DNA of 64,000 nucleotides from Nosema muscidifuracis (lineage: Eukaryota > Microsporidia > Nosematidae): positions 248,001 through 312,000 of the forward strand of contig JAIOKI010000021.1 of NCBI GenBank assembly GCA_028335825.1, written 5' to 3'. Made by a program: the position numbers and the translations under genes. This document shows positions 30,108 to 39,118 of this stretch, one piece after another. Below the pieces are notes generated by a model. The model was not told the DNA's origin, made no database searches, and saw only the letters and a program-made list of their open reading frames with translations. Within the stretch, counting starts at the first letter, position 1, and every line of letters begins with the position of its first letter.

Positions 30108-30189
30108 GGCAACGTGGCCGAGTGGTTAAGGCGACGGATTTGAAATCCGTTAGGCGTGTCCTGCGTTGGTTCGAATCCAGCCGTTGTCG
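30108..30189 (+). tRNA. tRNA-Ser(UGA)
   Basis: 82 nt cloverleaf. Acceptor GGCAACG pairs with CGTTGTC, with discriminator G as in serine tRNAs. Anticodon stem ACGGA/TCCGT with loop TTTGAAA gives anticodon TGA. A long variable arm (TAGGCGTGTCCTG region) and the T-loop GGTTCGAATCC are present. A T7 run follows as the Pol III terminator. Only 54 bases separate it from the stop of the gene at 30244. Confidence 0.95.
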
Positions 30190-30243
30190 TTTTTTTATTT
30201 TATAACAAGTACTATTTAAATATAAATTCTAATTTTTTTCTGA

Positions 30244-30495
30244 TTAAAAACAAAGATTTATTATCCAAATAATAGCATAAATAATACATATTAACACAGC
30301 AATACCAAAAGCCATTTTTAAAAAAGCAAAACATGCATCTTTAGCATACTTAACTGCTTTTCTTTCAAATACTACTGATTCCAAAAATACACAAACCTCA
30401 TTCAAGCCATTTCCCATAGATTCAAGTATTCCAGAACTTGCTTCAATACAGATAATTAAAGAGAATAAAATAGTAACATAATTTCGAATATTCAT
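30244..30495 (-). CDS. Small secreted/membrane protein, 83 aa
   Basis: Signal peptide MNIRNYVTILFSLIICIEAS, a helical middle with Cys residues (NEVCVFLESVVF, YAKDACFAFLK), then a C-terminal membrane helix (FGIAVLICIIYAIIWIINL). CCC 5 nt upstream. Unknown family. The 422-bp gap before the tRNA (29686-30107) holds no feature. Confidence 0.7.
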   Translation of the reverse strand: MNIRNYVTILFSLIICIEASSGILESMGNGLNEVCVFLESVVFERKAVKYAKDACFAFLKMAFGIAVLICIIYAIIWIINLCF

Positions 30496-31171
30496 TATAA
30501 GGGCTAAATTATTTATTATATAAAAAGGATTATAATAGAGAGAAACATTTTTATCAATTTAATTAAATAACTGTTTTTTAAAATATATACTTATAAAAGC
30601 TATAATTAAATATCTTAAAATGATAAATTAAATTTTAAATAAATTAAGATTGATAAATTAAATGTTATTTATAAATTGATTAAATATTTTGAATATTAAA
30701 TATATTGAATAATTGATTATAAATAGTGAATATATTAATATAATTATATGATTATATGTTTTGAATAATTGATTATATATTTTAATTATAGCTTTTATAA
30801 ATTCAAATTTATTTTCACCAAAATAAAAGTAATTGAAATTTCTTTTTTATAATTTCTATTTTAGTTACTTATAAAAAATAATAAAAAAAGCTTAATTTAT
30901 ATTTTAATATCATCATCACTGATCAAAATTTATCCAATATGGTCTATAATAATATTATAAAATTTAGTATATGAATTCATACCAAGATAAATATTTAATA
31001 ATATTATAAAAGATTATATTAAATAAATCTGACAGTTATAATAAAAAATAGAATATTTTATCTTTACTATTACTTGATAAAAATTAATTAAATATTTAAA
31101 GAAATAAATAAAGCATTTTGTTACCTTCTAAATTAAATTTGATTAAAAATGATATTTTAATAGTTCATTGA

Positions 31172-31275
31172 CATAATAAATTATTATTAATAGTATTTAT
31201 AGAGATAAGAAATTATTTTTAATAGTATTTATAGAGATAATAAATTATTTTAATGGTATTTATTGACATAAGAAA
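31172..31275. repeat. Tandem repeat, three 36-bp units
   Basis: TAGTATTTATAGAGATAATA units. The rest of the 844-bp gap 30496-31339 is AT-rich with no gene seen. Confidence 0.65.
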
Positions 31276-31339
31276 TTTATCAATTATTTATAAAAAACAA
31301 TAAGAACCCGATTAATTTTAATCTAAAAAATTCTTTAAT

Positions 31340-31744
31340 TTATATCAACCCAATTATAGCAAAGACAAGTTTCTTTAAAAGGTAAATAATAAAAAACAAT
31401 ACAGCTGATATTACTAAACATCCAACAGATAATGTCTTAATTGCTTTTTTTATCTCTTCTGAAGAAGGTTGTTTTTTATTCTTATTAATTTTATCTAAAT
31501 TTTCTTCTTCAGTCTTATTTATTTTTTCTTTCTTATTCTTATTTATTTTTTCTTTCTTATTCTTTCTCATTTTATCCTTATCAGTCTTATTTATTTCATC
31601 TTTATCAGTCTTATTTATTTTATCTTTATCAGTCTTACTTATTTTATCTTCGTGTAACAAAGAACTTTCATTAGATCTTTTATAGACTGTTGATTCAGTT
31701 GTATTGGTTAGAGCAACTAATGGTATTAAATAAAAGATATTCAT
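31340..31744 (-). CDS. Small secreted/membrane protein with Lys/Asp/Asn repeats, 134 aa
   Basis: Signal peptide MNIFYLIPLVALTNTTEST, then about 60 residues of a degenerate heptad-like repeat (KINKTDKDE, KINKNKKEK), a linker PSSEEIKKAIKTL, and a hydrophobic helix (SVGCLVISAVLFFIIYLLKK) near the C-terminus. The repeat is very charged and probably unstructured or coiled. CCC about 8 nt upstream. Unknown function. Confidence 0.7.
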   Translation of the reverse strand: MNIFYLIPLVALTNTTESTVYKRSNESSLLHEDKISKTDKDKINKTDKDEINKTDKDKMRKNKKEKINKNKKEKINKTEEENLDKINKNKKQPSSEEIKKAIKTLSVGCLVISAVLFFIIYLLKKLVFAIIGLI

Positions 31745-32223
31745 AAAATAAGGGTAAAATTTTTATTATAGTTTTATAAATGAATAATACAAAATATATC
31801 TAGTAATTTTATTTATCATTAATTAATATGATAAATTATTTAAGAAATCGTTTTTAATTAAATCGTTACTAAAAATATCAAAATTAGTAATAAATTATTT
31901 ACTTATAAATCTAATTTTATAATTTGGAAAATCTACTAGATTAGATTAATTTTATATTAGAATCTTTCTATTGAATATTCTTATTGACATTTCTAATTAA
32001 ATTTTAAGATAATGAGAATTTATAAAAAGAATAAATTAATTATTAAATATTGATTTATAGAACATCATTAAATAGTATTTTGTGATTTAATGATACATTA
32101 CAAAAAAATATTGTTATATTTAACCTCAAATATGTCAAGTACACATATATTATAATATATAAATAATTTAATATCTTTTATATAATTATTATTTATTTTA
32201 TAAATACCGTGCTTTTTTTAAAA
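31745..32223. other. AT-rich gap, nothing seen
   Basis: 479 bases with no reading frame of note or structured repeat. Confidence 0.4.
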
Positions 32224-32302
32224 GCCATTGTAGTTCAGTGGGAGAACGTTAATCTCTTTGCTGAATCATTAAATGTCCTTGGTTCGATTCCAAGCGGTGG
32301 CT
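32224..32302 (+). tRNA. tRNA-like gene with oversized anticodon loop, isotype unassigned
   Basis: Acceptor GCCATTG pairs with CGGTGGC (two G-T wobbles), discriminator T; D-arm GTTC/GAAC with an A box (TAGTTCAGTGGG); T-arm CTTGG/CCAAG with a perfect B box (GGTTCGATTCC); Pol III terminator T7 follows. The anticodon stem TTAAT/ATTAA closes a 14-nt loop (CTCTTTGCTGAATC) instead of 7. Either a 7-nt intron is present or the gene is no longer a normal tRNA. Removing 7 nt at the usual 37/38 site gives anticodon CTT (Lys) but a pyrimidine at 37, which is abnormal, so I do not name the isotype. Confidence 0.6.
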
Positions 32303-32354
32303 TTTTTTATATTTTTTTATAATACGAAATGTATATTTTTTAATAATGCCATAA

Positions 32355-32448
32355 TAAAATATTTTAGTTAAACGAGTTTTGTATAAATTTAATTTAAGTA
32401 TTCTAGTGAATTAATTCAATACAAAACTCGTTTAACTAAAATATTTTA
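32355..32448. repeat. Foldback element with 30-bp perfect inverted repeats
   Basis: The 30-bp arm at 32355-32384 (it contains TTAGTTAAACGAGTTTTGTA) recurs as an exact reverse complement at 32419-32448, with a 34-nt spacer. It starts 52 bases after the tRNA-like gene. Perfect identity in otherwise decayed DNA indicates recent origin or selection on the hairpin. Confidence 0.8.
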
Positions 32449-32683
32449 TAATTATTTTCTAAATAATAGATAAATCTATTTTTTAATGTTCTTTTATAAT
32501 GTTTAGTATTAGATTAGTTGAGAGTGAAAATATCTTATTTAAGACTTCTTATGATAATTTAATTAAGAGTCTTCTTCAAAATATATAATTTTTTTTATCT
32601 AAGATATAATTCTGTTATAAAAATATTGATAAAATATATTTTATCTTTTACACCATTCTTATTAATAAAAAAATAACTTTTAA

Positions 32684-33010
32684 TTATAAAATACTGCAAT
32701 CTTTATTTTTTTCCATTCTTCTTTTATATTCCTCATAAGTTGGTACAACTTCTTTCAATTTTTTACTAAGATTTGACAGAATAATTTGGATACATTCTTC
32801 GTGTTCTTGATTAAATCCATATTTTTTTTTTCTATCGGGATCAATTTTTTTAATTAAGTCTAAATAATTAGATAATGAGCTGTAGAGTTGTATTGAAGTA
32901 GCAAATGCATTTTTAGTTTTAATACCATCATAGAGTATATAACTATAAATATAAGTATTTATTTTATCAATATCAAAAGATGCAAGTATATGAAGAATAT
33001 AAAATAACAT
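32684..33010 (-). CDS. Small secreted protein with C-terminal CaaX box (A1), 108 aa
   Basis: Signal-peptide-like start (MLFYILHILASFDIDKINTY), helical body, and the end KDCSIL. C-S-I-L is a CaaX box; a final Leu is typical of geranylgeranylation by GGTase I. No other domain recognised. CCC lies 4 nt upstream of the ATG. The copy A2 at 37637 keeps CSIL although about 29 of 108 residues differ. The combination of export signal and prenylation box is unexpected in one protein and is discussed under findings. Confidence 0.75.
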   Translation of the reverse strand: MLFYILHILASFDIDKINTYIYSYILYDGIKTKNAFATSIQLYSSLSNYLDLIKKIDPDRKKKYGFNQEHEECIQIILSNLSKKLKEVVPTYEEYKRRMEKNKDCSIL

Positions 33011-33274
33011 TAAGGGTTATTGAAAAATATTAATAATGTTTTTTAATTAAAAAGTGGTTTTTATATATTTTATTAATATCTTTGTTTTAGATTAATAAAG
33101 TTTCAAATAAATTTATTACACGTCATTAATATTAATTTAAAATAATTAATAAATTATTTAATAATTTATTTAAATATAATTGAAAGTTTATTATGTATTA
33201 ATTTATTTAAATGTTATTTATTAATTTATTATTTAATAGTTTTCTTAAACATTATTTAATAGTTTATTGAAAAA

Positions 33275-33370
33275 TTATTTTAAATTACCAGCATAGACTT
33301 TAATCATTGCTCTACCTATACTTCCATAAAATTCGTATACACGTTTAAAATTTCTTATATTTTTAATTTA
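33275..33370 (-). other. Conserved spacer block with a short open frame (copy 1)
   Basis: Between A1 and B1. The minus strand is open for 28-30 codons (RNFKRVYEFYGSIGRAMIK ending at 33275) without its own start codon. The same frame is kept in copy 2 (38240-38335) with two amino-acid differences apart from the last residue. It resembles the C-terminal part of the short frame at 33987-34154, so it may be a gene remnant or a conserved element. Confidence 0.4.
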
Positions 33371-33499
33371 CTAATTTAATACATTTTTTTATTATTGTTT
33401 TTACAGAATTAAGACTTGATTTGTCATTAATTATATTTTATTTAAAAAAAGACAGTATATTTAATATCATATACAGGTATTTATTTGGAATTATTTTAA

Positions 33500-33817
33500 T
33501 TATAAAATGATGCATCCTTCGGATTCTCCATTGATAAGTTTGATTGTTTTTTTAAAATCATCTTTAAATATTCCTAACATATTGTTATTAATTATTTCTT
33601 CAGTAAAACTTTTCTGATCTTTTGGTTTATTATCATTATCGAGTACTTTTTCAAGATCTTCTATTAAGATTATTATTTTTTTAATAGTTGATAGAAGATT
33701 ATATTCAACTGAAGAAAAACTATGTTTACCATAATTTATTATAACTGAATCTGTAGAATTAGAAGATCTGATATATTTCAGTAAAATGGTAATAAATAGA
33801 AATTTGGAAATATTCAT
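33500..33817 (-). CDS. Small secreted protein with C-terminal CaaX box (B1), 105 aa
   Basis: Signal peptide MNISKFLFITILLKYIRSS, helical body with IKKIIILIEDLEKV, and the end SEGCIIL: CIIL is a CaaX box of the Leu (geranylgeranyl) type. Copy B2 at 38466 ends ECNFL, also a CaaX form. About 30 codons differ from B2 with a residue change and only about four are silent. CCC about 3 nt upstream. Same length and ends as A1, so A and B may be old paralogues. Confidence 0.75.
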   Translation of the reverse strand: MNISKFLFITILLKYIRSSNSTDSVIINYGKHSFSSVEYNLLSTIKKIIILIEDLEKVLDNDNKPKDQKSFTEEIINNNMLGIFKDDFKKTIKLINGESEGCIIL

Positions 33818-33986
33818 TAGGGGTGAAATTATTAAAAATTATCTTTTTAAGATTAATTATTATAAATTAGTTTATTTTTAATTAAAATTGATTTTTTTAA
33901 TTTAACATAATTTTATAGATGTGATTTTCTAATATGTAGTTTATTTTTAATTAAAAAAGATTTTCTAATATATAGTTAATTTTTAA

Positions 33987-34154
33987 TTAAAATTGATTTT
34001 TTAATATATAGTTGGCGAGCTGCTTAGGGATGCGGCCTGTTCTAAAGTAATATTTTAGAGAACTTATACATCGGTTGCCGACTTTCCCTTGCAGGCTTTG
34101 TTTATAACTAGTTTTAAATAAAGATTTATTCTCTTGGTTGCTTTTAAATGGCAT
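33987..34154 (-). CDS. Short basic protein, 55 aa, of unknown family
   Basis: ATG 34154 directly preceded by CCC (the TATCCCATG form used by core genes) and followed by 55 codons: MPFKSNQENKSLFKTSYKQS, then LQGKVGNRCISSLKYYFRTG and RIPKQLANYILKNQF. GC content is clearly above the flanks, as for real coding DNA. It resembles the 52-codon frame at 41425-41583: both have N-Q-[DE]-N-K near the start and I-x-S-L-x-x-[FY]-[FY] plus a later P. The L-x-x-x-F/Y-x(5)-P spacing recalls homeodomain helix 1, but helix 3 is absent. It may be a real small protein or a truncated gene. Confidence 0.45.
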   Translation of the reverse strand: MPFKSNQENKSLFKTSYKQSLQGKVGNRCISSLKYYFRTGRIPKQLANYILKNQF

Positions 34155-34399
34155 GGGATATATTTTCTTATGCTATTTATAATTTTATACTTGATAAATT
34201 AAATAAATAGTTAATATTAATTTTATAGAATAATATCCTATAAGTTGGATATCAATAAGTCTATACTTCTAATTCTTAATTCACCAAAAGATCACTATTG
34301 ATAAATTAAGTTTATTATTAAGAAATAACTAACTAATTGATAAATTAACATATAAGGATATTACAGTAAACAAAAGAAAATATAAATACATGTGGATAT

Positions 34400-34510
34400 T
34401 GTTGGGATCAAGTAACTTGATGATGTCATGACTTAATTTATCACCATTGTTACATAAAGAGTAACCCCTAAAAATAAAGTATGTTTTTAGCAACTATTCT
34501 TCATACAACA
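34400..34510. repeat. LTR-like repeat, left copy
   Basis: Contains CAAGTAACTTG and ACATAAAGAGTAACCCCTAA; short inverted ends TGTTG/CAACA. Confidence 0.6.
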
Positions 34511-34650
34511 GTTAACACTAAATTATTAAAGAAAAAAATTATACCTTAAATAAATAGTTTAATTGAAAATACATAGACAATTTAATTAAGAAATATTTAT
34601 AAAAATTAATTTTTAAAAAGTAGGTAAATTAAATATTAATTTTTATTAGA

Positions 34651-34995
34651 TTACTGGTCTACTATAGGAATAGGTTGAAAGTTAAGAACTATTGATGGCA
34701 TAATTAAGTAATCAAAAATTGAAAGTAATAATGTTAAAGTAAAAAAGACTATCGACACAATAAAAAAACTTAATAGAGGTCTAGTAAATTGAAATCTGGT
34801 AATTATATAATTAAAAACAAGAAAAATAATAAGTATTTTTGGAAATCTTTCTAGTTCAAAAAAAGAAAATAATAATCCTGTATCATTTATATCATCAGAA
34901 GCTAAGACATCTAATACTTGATTTCTTTCATTCATGTAATTATGAGTTTCTATTGATTCTCTTGTAATAGCACTGATATTATCAGCATCATTCAT
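34651..34995 (-). CDS. Hypothetical membrane protein, 114 aa
   Basis: No signal peptide; an acidic N-terminal half (NDADNISAITRESIETHNYM) and two or three membrane helices at about 50-100 (FPKILIIFLVFNYIITRF, LLSFFIVSIVFFTLTLLLSI). CCC 2 nt upstream of the ATG. Unknown family. It lies between the two LTR-like repeats but has no sign of belonging to a mobile element. Confidence 0.65.
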   Translation of the reverse strand: MNDADNISAITRESIETHNYMNERNQVLDVLASDDINDTGLLFSFFELERFPKILIIFLVFNYIITRFQFTRPLLSFFIVSIVFFTLTLLLSIFDYLIMPSIVLNFQPIPIVDQ

Positions 34996-36299
34996 AGGGA
35001 TAAAAAATTTTATAAAAAATATCTTAAGAAAATTATATAACAGTTTTTGAGAATATTATTAAAAGTATTATTATTATAATAATAATAATTATAGTATTGT
35101 AATATTCACAAGAAATTTGATTCAATATTAATGTAAAAGATATCATACATAAAATTATATGAATCTAATATTTGACTTAATAATAGAAAATATTCATTAT
35201 TATATTAGAAAATGAGAGATGATACTTTAAATATATATTTTGTAAAACTAGTAAACATTAATTTATTCTGCATGAAATTAAATAACCATCTTAGCTTTTT
35301 ATTTTAGAACAATTTATTAATTATGATGTCATCATCGTATTTTCTAATAAACTTACTTATTTTTATCAATTATATCTAACTTTTCAAATTGAAATTTAAT
35401 TTATAGATATCAATTAAGACAATTATCTTCTTTATAATAAAATTCTATTATATTTTTTGTCTATGAATACTTATCATATTAAATTATAATATCAGTATCT
35501 CTTTAAATTTTAGATTTAAGATTAAATATATCAAATAAATAACATTAAAAATAAAATTTATTTTATCATTTAAATAACCTTAAAAATAAAATTAATTTAT
35601 CAAATAATCAACTGTAAATAAAATCAACTTTATAAAATACATAACATTAAAAATAAATTAATTTTATCAAATAATTAACAGTAAATAAATTAATTTTATC
35701 AACTAATTAACTGTAAATAAAATTGATATTAATTTTATTTTATAAAGAAGTAAGAAAAATATAATTAATTACATAAAATTTCAATATCAAAATACGTTCT
35801 TTAATATTTAGTAAAAATAATCTTCTTTATAGTAGATACTAAAGTTTAAGTATAAGATTATATTGTATAATAAATTGTACATTTATTTGATATTAAAATA
35901 GAATACACAAATTTAGATTAAATCTATTTGATTATATTAGAGAGTGTAAATAAACTATACAATATTATTTATAATGAGTCATGTTTTAAATAATCAAACA
36001 ATTTTAATATTTTAGTATTAAATCTTCTTAAAAGACTTATATAGTTAAGAAATGAGGTTATTTATTTCTATTATTAAGATCAAATTATTAAGTTGATTGA
36101 TAAAGATAATTATTAATTTGATAAAGATAATTGTTAAGTTGATAATGACAAATAGTTAAGTTTATTGATAAAGATAATTATTAATTTGTTTGATAAAGAA
36201 ATTGTTAAGTTGATTGATGGAACAGAGATCAAAATATTTATCATTTGTTTCATAATAACGACAATCTCAACTATAAAAGAAGAAAAACAAATATAAACA
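34996..36299. repeat. AT-rich gap with repeats
   Basis: 35515-35735: about five units with AATTAATTTTATCAAATAAT. 36060-36210: units with GATAAAGATAATTATTAAT. No gene seen in these 1304 bases. Confidence 0.55.
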
Positions 36300-36878
36300 A
36301 TGAAAACTATAATGAGAATTATTTCACCTGTACTTACATCACAGCTCAATAGTAATCACTCACATAAAGAAGATACAGAGTATACAAGTATAATTGTGTA
36401 TCAGTTGAGGATCAGAAAAATTGATGGAGAAGATAAAACTTGGCTAATTAGTCTGCTTATTTTAGTAAATTTATACTTTCTTATAGATTTATTATGTTGG
36501 TTATTGAATTTGCATGAGAGAGTAGGAAAGTATCTACGTAAAAATAAAAATTATTGTTTAACAGAATTAGTAGATTACGATGATTATATGGAAATAGAAG
36601 ATCTTAGTAGTAAGTATTTTAAGAAAAAAGTTACTTCAGATTCTAAAATTGAAGGTATTACTTATTATTTAGATGATATTTTTAGTGAAGATGAAACAAA
36701 GGTTAGAGAAAGAACCGGTTTTATTACAAAGAGGGGTCTTACTTATAATAAAGATGAACCATTAAATATGTTCAGAGGAAAAAAAATTTCTTTAGCTAAA
36801 AATGAACTTGAGTCAATAACTCGAAATTTTGATTTCGAAAAATTGATCAAGTTGTGGAAAGAAAAAGAAAGAAAATAA
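36300..36878 (+). CDS. Hypothetical single-pass membrane protein, 192 aa
   Basis: Hydrophilic N-terminus (about 48 aa), one membrane helix at about 49-68 (LISLLILVNLYFLIDLLCWL), then a charged 120-residue domain ending KLWKEKERK. No CCC signal upstream of the ATG. No family recognised. The reading frame is well formed and out of character with the surrounding repeats, so I accept it as a gene. 36879-37447 downstream is empty AT-rich DNA. Confidence 0.6.
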   Translation: MKTIMRIISPVLTSQLNSNHSHKEDTEYTSIIVYQLRIRKIDGEDKTWLISLLILVNLYFLIDLLCWLLNLHERVGKYLRKNKNYCLTELVDYDDYMEIEDLSSKYFKKKVTSDSKIEGITYYLDDIFSEDETKVRERTGFITKRGLTYNKDEPLNMFRGKKISLAKNELESITRNFDFEKLIKLWKEKERK

Positions 36879-37447
36879 ATAGTTCTTGATAATAATTTCT
36901 TACTTTTATTTAGGGGTTGAGTTATTGTTTTATTTTCAAGTAAATATCATTATCTAAAAATTTACTACTTATTGTTTTATTTTGTGTTATTGAATTCTCA
37001 TATGGGTAAATTTTTAACTAGATATAGACTTCTATAAAGAACTTAATAAAAATATTTATAGCATCAGGAAGTAAAAATATTTGATTACCAACCAATCTTA
37101 ACTATTATTAGTGTTAAGTATCAGGAAATTATTAAGTTTTACATAAAGGATAAAATATATCTAAAATCTTAAACATTCTTATTAATAAATATCATTTTTA
37201 TTATTTACAGATATAGCTTAGAAATAAAATTAAATAATTTATTGATTAGTCATATCAAAATAGTTTGTTGATTAAGTATTCATAAAAATACAATTATTAA
37301 ATAATTAAATAAATTGCTAGTTAAGATTAATAAGTAAAAATATATATATAGAATTTTCAATTAAAAATAGGAATAACACAATTATTCAGTTAACTAGCTA
37401 TATATAAGCACATGATAGATAATATTACTTTTATATTGAAAATAATC

Positions 37448-37557
37448 TGTTGGGATCAAGTAACTTGAAACGTCATGACTTAATTTATCACCATTGTTAC
37501 ATAAAGAGTGACCCCTAAAATAAAATATGCTTTTTAGCAATAATTCTTCCTACAACA
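37448..37557. repeat. LTR-like repeat, right copy
   Basis: About 90% identical to 34400-34510; its right edge is exactly where copy 2 of the segmental duplication begins. Confidence 0.6.
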
Positions 37558-37636
37558 GATATAATTCTATTATAAAAATATTGATAAATAAATGTTATCT
37601 TTTACACCACTCTTATTAACAAAAAATAACTTTTAA

Positions 37637-37963
37637 TTATAAAATACTGCACTCTTTATTTTTTTCCATTCGTTTTATATATTCCTCATAAGTTGGTACA
37701 GCTTCTTTCAATTTTTCACTAAAATTTGACAGAATATTTTGGATATTGTCTTTATATTCTGGATTAAATTCATATTTATTAGTTTTTTCATGATCAGTTT
37801 TATTAATTAATTCTAAATAATAATATAATGAGCTATAGAGTTGTATTGAAGTAGCAAATGGATTTTTAGTATTAATACCATCATAGAGTATATGACTATA
37901 AATATAAGTATTTATTTCGTCAATATCAAAAGATGCAAGTATATGAAGAATATAAAATAACAT
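37637..37963 (-). CDS. Small secreted protein with C-terminal CaaX box (A2), 108 aa
   Basis: Copy of A1 with the same length and start (MLFYILHILASFDIDEINTY) and the end KECSIL, keeping the CaaX box. About 73% of residues match A1. In the part I compared codon by codon, nearly all differences change the residue and only two are silent. The body around residues 52-75 is the most altered. CCC upstream of the ATG is conserved. Confidence 0.75.
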   Translation of the reverse strand: MLFYILHILASFDIDEINTYIYSHILYDGINTKNPFATSIQLYSSLYYYLELINKTDHEKTNKYEFNPEYKDNIQNILSNFSEKLKEAVPTYEEYIKRMEKNKECSIL

Positions 37964-38239
37964 TAAGGGTTATTGAAAAATATTAATAATGGTTTTTAAT
38001 TAAAAATTGATTTTTATATATTTTATTAATATCTTTGTTTTAGATTAATAAGGTTTCAAATAAATTTATTACACGTCATTAATAATAATTAAAGAATAAT
38101 TAATAATTTATTATTGACTTATTTAATAGTTTATTTAAATATTATTTGATAGTTTATTATGTATTAATTTATTTAAACTTTATTTAATAGTTTATTATAT
38201 ATTAATGTCTTTATTTTAGATTAATAGTTTATTGAAAGA

Positions 38240-38335
38240 TTAATTTAAATTACTAGCATAGACTTTAATCATTGCTCTACCTATACTTCCACAAAATTCG
38301 TATACACGTTTAAAATTTCTTATATTTTTATTAAC
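38240..38335 (-). other. Conserved spacer block with a short open frame (copy 2)
   Basis: Same as 33275-33370; reads RNFKRVYEFCGSIGRAMIK. Only about two base differences in the 78-base core. Confidence 0.4.
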
Positions 38336-38465
38336 ATATTTATTACAGTTTTTGTTATTATTGTTTTTACAGAATTAAGACTTGATTTGTCATTGATTAT
38401 ATTTTATTTAAAAAAAGGCAGTATATTTAATATTATATATAGTTATTTATTTGTAATTATTTTAA

Positions 38466-38783
38466 TTATAAAAAGTTGCATTCTATAGTTTCTTCATTGA
38501 TAAGTTTGATTTTATATTTCAAATCATCTTTAAATGCTATTAACTTATTTTTATACACTATTTCGTCAGTAAAAATTTTCTGATATTTTGGTTTATCAAG
38601 ATTAAAATATACTTTTTCAAGATCTTCTATTAAGATTATTATTTTTTTAATAGTTGATAAAAGAGTATATTCAATTGAAGAAAATCTATGTTTTTCATAA
38701 TTAATTATAATTGAATCTGTAGATTTAGAAGATCTGATACATTTCAGTAAAATAGTAATAAATAGAAATTTTGAAATATTCAT
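38466..38783 (-). CDS. Small secreted protein with C-terminal CaaX-like box (B2), 105 aa
   Basis: Copy of B1: MNISKFLFITILLKCIRSSK start and the end ETIECNFL. CNFL still has Cys at -4, aliphatic/aromatic middle and final Leu. About 72% residue identity to B1. The signal peptide and the IKKIIILIEDLEKV helix are unchanged, and the changes cluster in the 59-80 loop and near the C-terminus. CCC upstream. The gap 38784-39118 downstream of the next gene has only AT repeats. Confidence 0.75.
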   Translation of the reverse strand: MNISKFLFITILLKCIRSSKSTDSIIINYEKHRFSSIEYTLLSTIKKIIILIEDLEKVYFNLDKPKYQKIFTDEIVYKNKLIAFKDDLKYKIKLINEETIECNFL

Positions 38784-39118
38784 TAGGGGTGAAATAATTA
38801 AAAATTACCTTTTTGAGATTATTTATTATAAATTAGTTTATTTATATAAATTGTCACTTAGACATAATTTTATAGATGTGATTTTCTAATATGTAATTTT
38901 TTTTTAATTAAAATTGATTTTCTAATATAGTTTATTTTTAATTAAAATTGATTTTCTAATATATAGTTTATTTTTAATATATAGTTTATTTTTTAATTTA
39001 ACATAATTCTATTGAAATTTATTTTTTAATTAAAATATAATTCTATTAAAATTAAAAAATAAATTTATTTTTTAAATATTTATTAGAATACTGTCTATTA
39101 TGATTTACCCCTTCTTTC

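Larger units (their letters stand above)
32603..33985. repeat. Segmental duplication, copy 1 (two genes)
   Basis: About 1.4 kb starting at GATATAATTCT that recurs at 37558-38960. It contains two CaaX-tailed secreted protein genes and their spacer. The spacer block at 33275-33370 differs from copy 2 at only about 2 of 80 positions, while the genes differ far more. Confidence 0.9.
34400..37557. mobile_element. Candidate LTR-flanked element, 3.16 kb, family unassigned
   Basis: Two direct repeats of about 110 bp, at 34400-34510 and 37448-37557, both begin TGTTGGGATC and end TACAACA, the TG...CA form of LTRs. GATAT flanks the outer ends (34395-34399 and 37558-37562), as a 5-bp target duplication would. 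The interior holds no recognisable pol or gag gene, only two unrelated membrane-protein frames on opposite strands, so it is a shell or two independent solo repeats. The repeats are about 90% alike, so it is not recent. Confidence 0.4.
37558..38960. repeat. Segmental duplication, copy 2 (two genes)
   Basis: Direct-orientation copy of 32603-33985, beginning at GATATAATTCT immediately after the right LTR-like repeat. The alignment fades near 38960 in TTTTTAATTAAAATTGATTT repeats. Confidence 0.9.

Noticed and set aside
34018-34110. GC-rich island first suspected to be an RNase P or other structured RNA
   Set aside because: GGGAAAGTC on the minus strand suggested it, but no second conserved region follows, and the whole island is one open frame with a CCC start.
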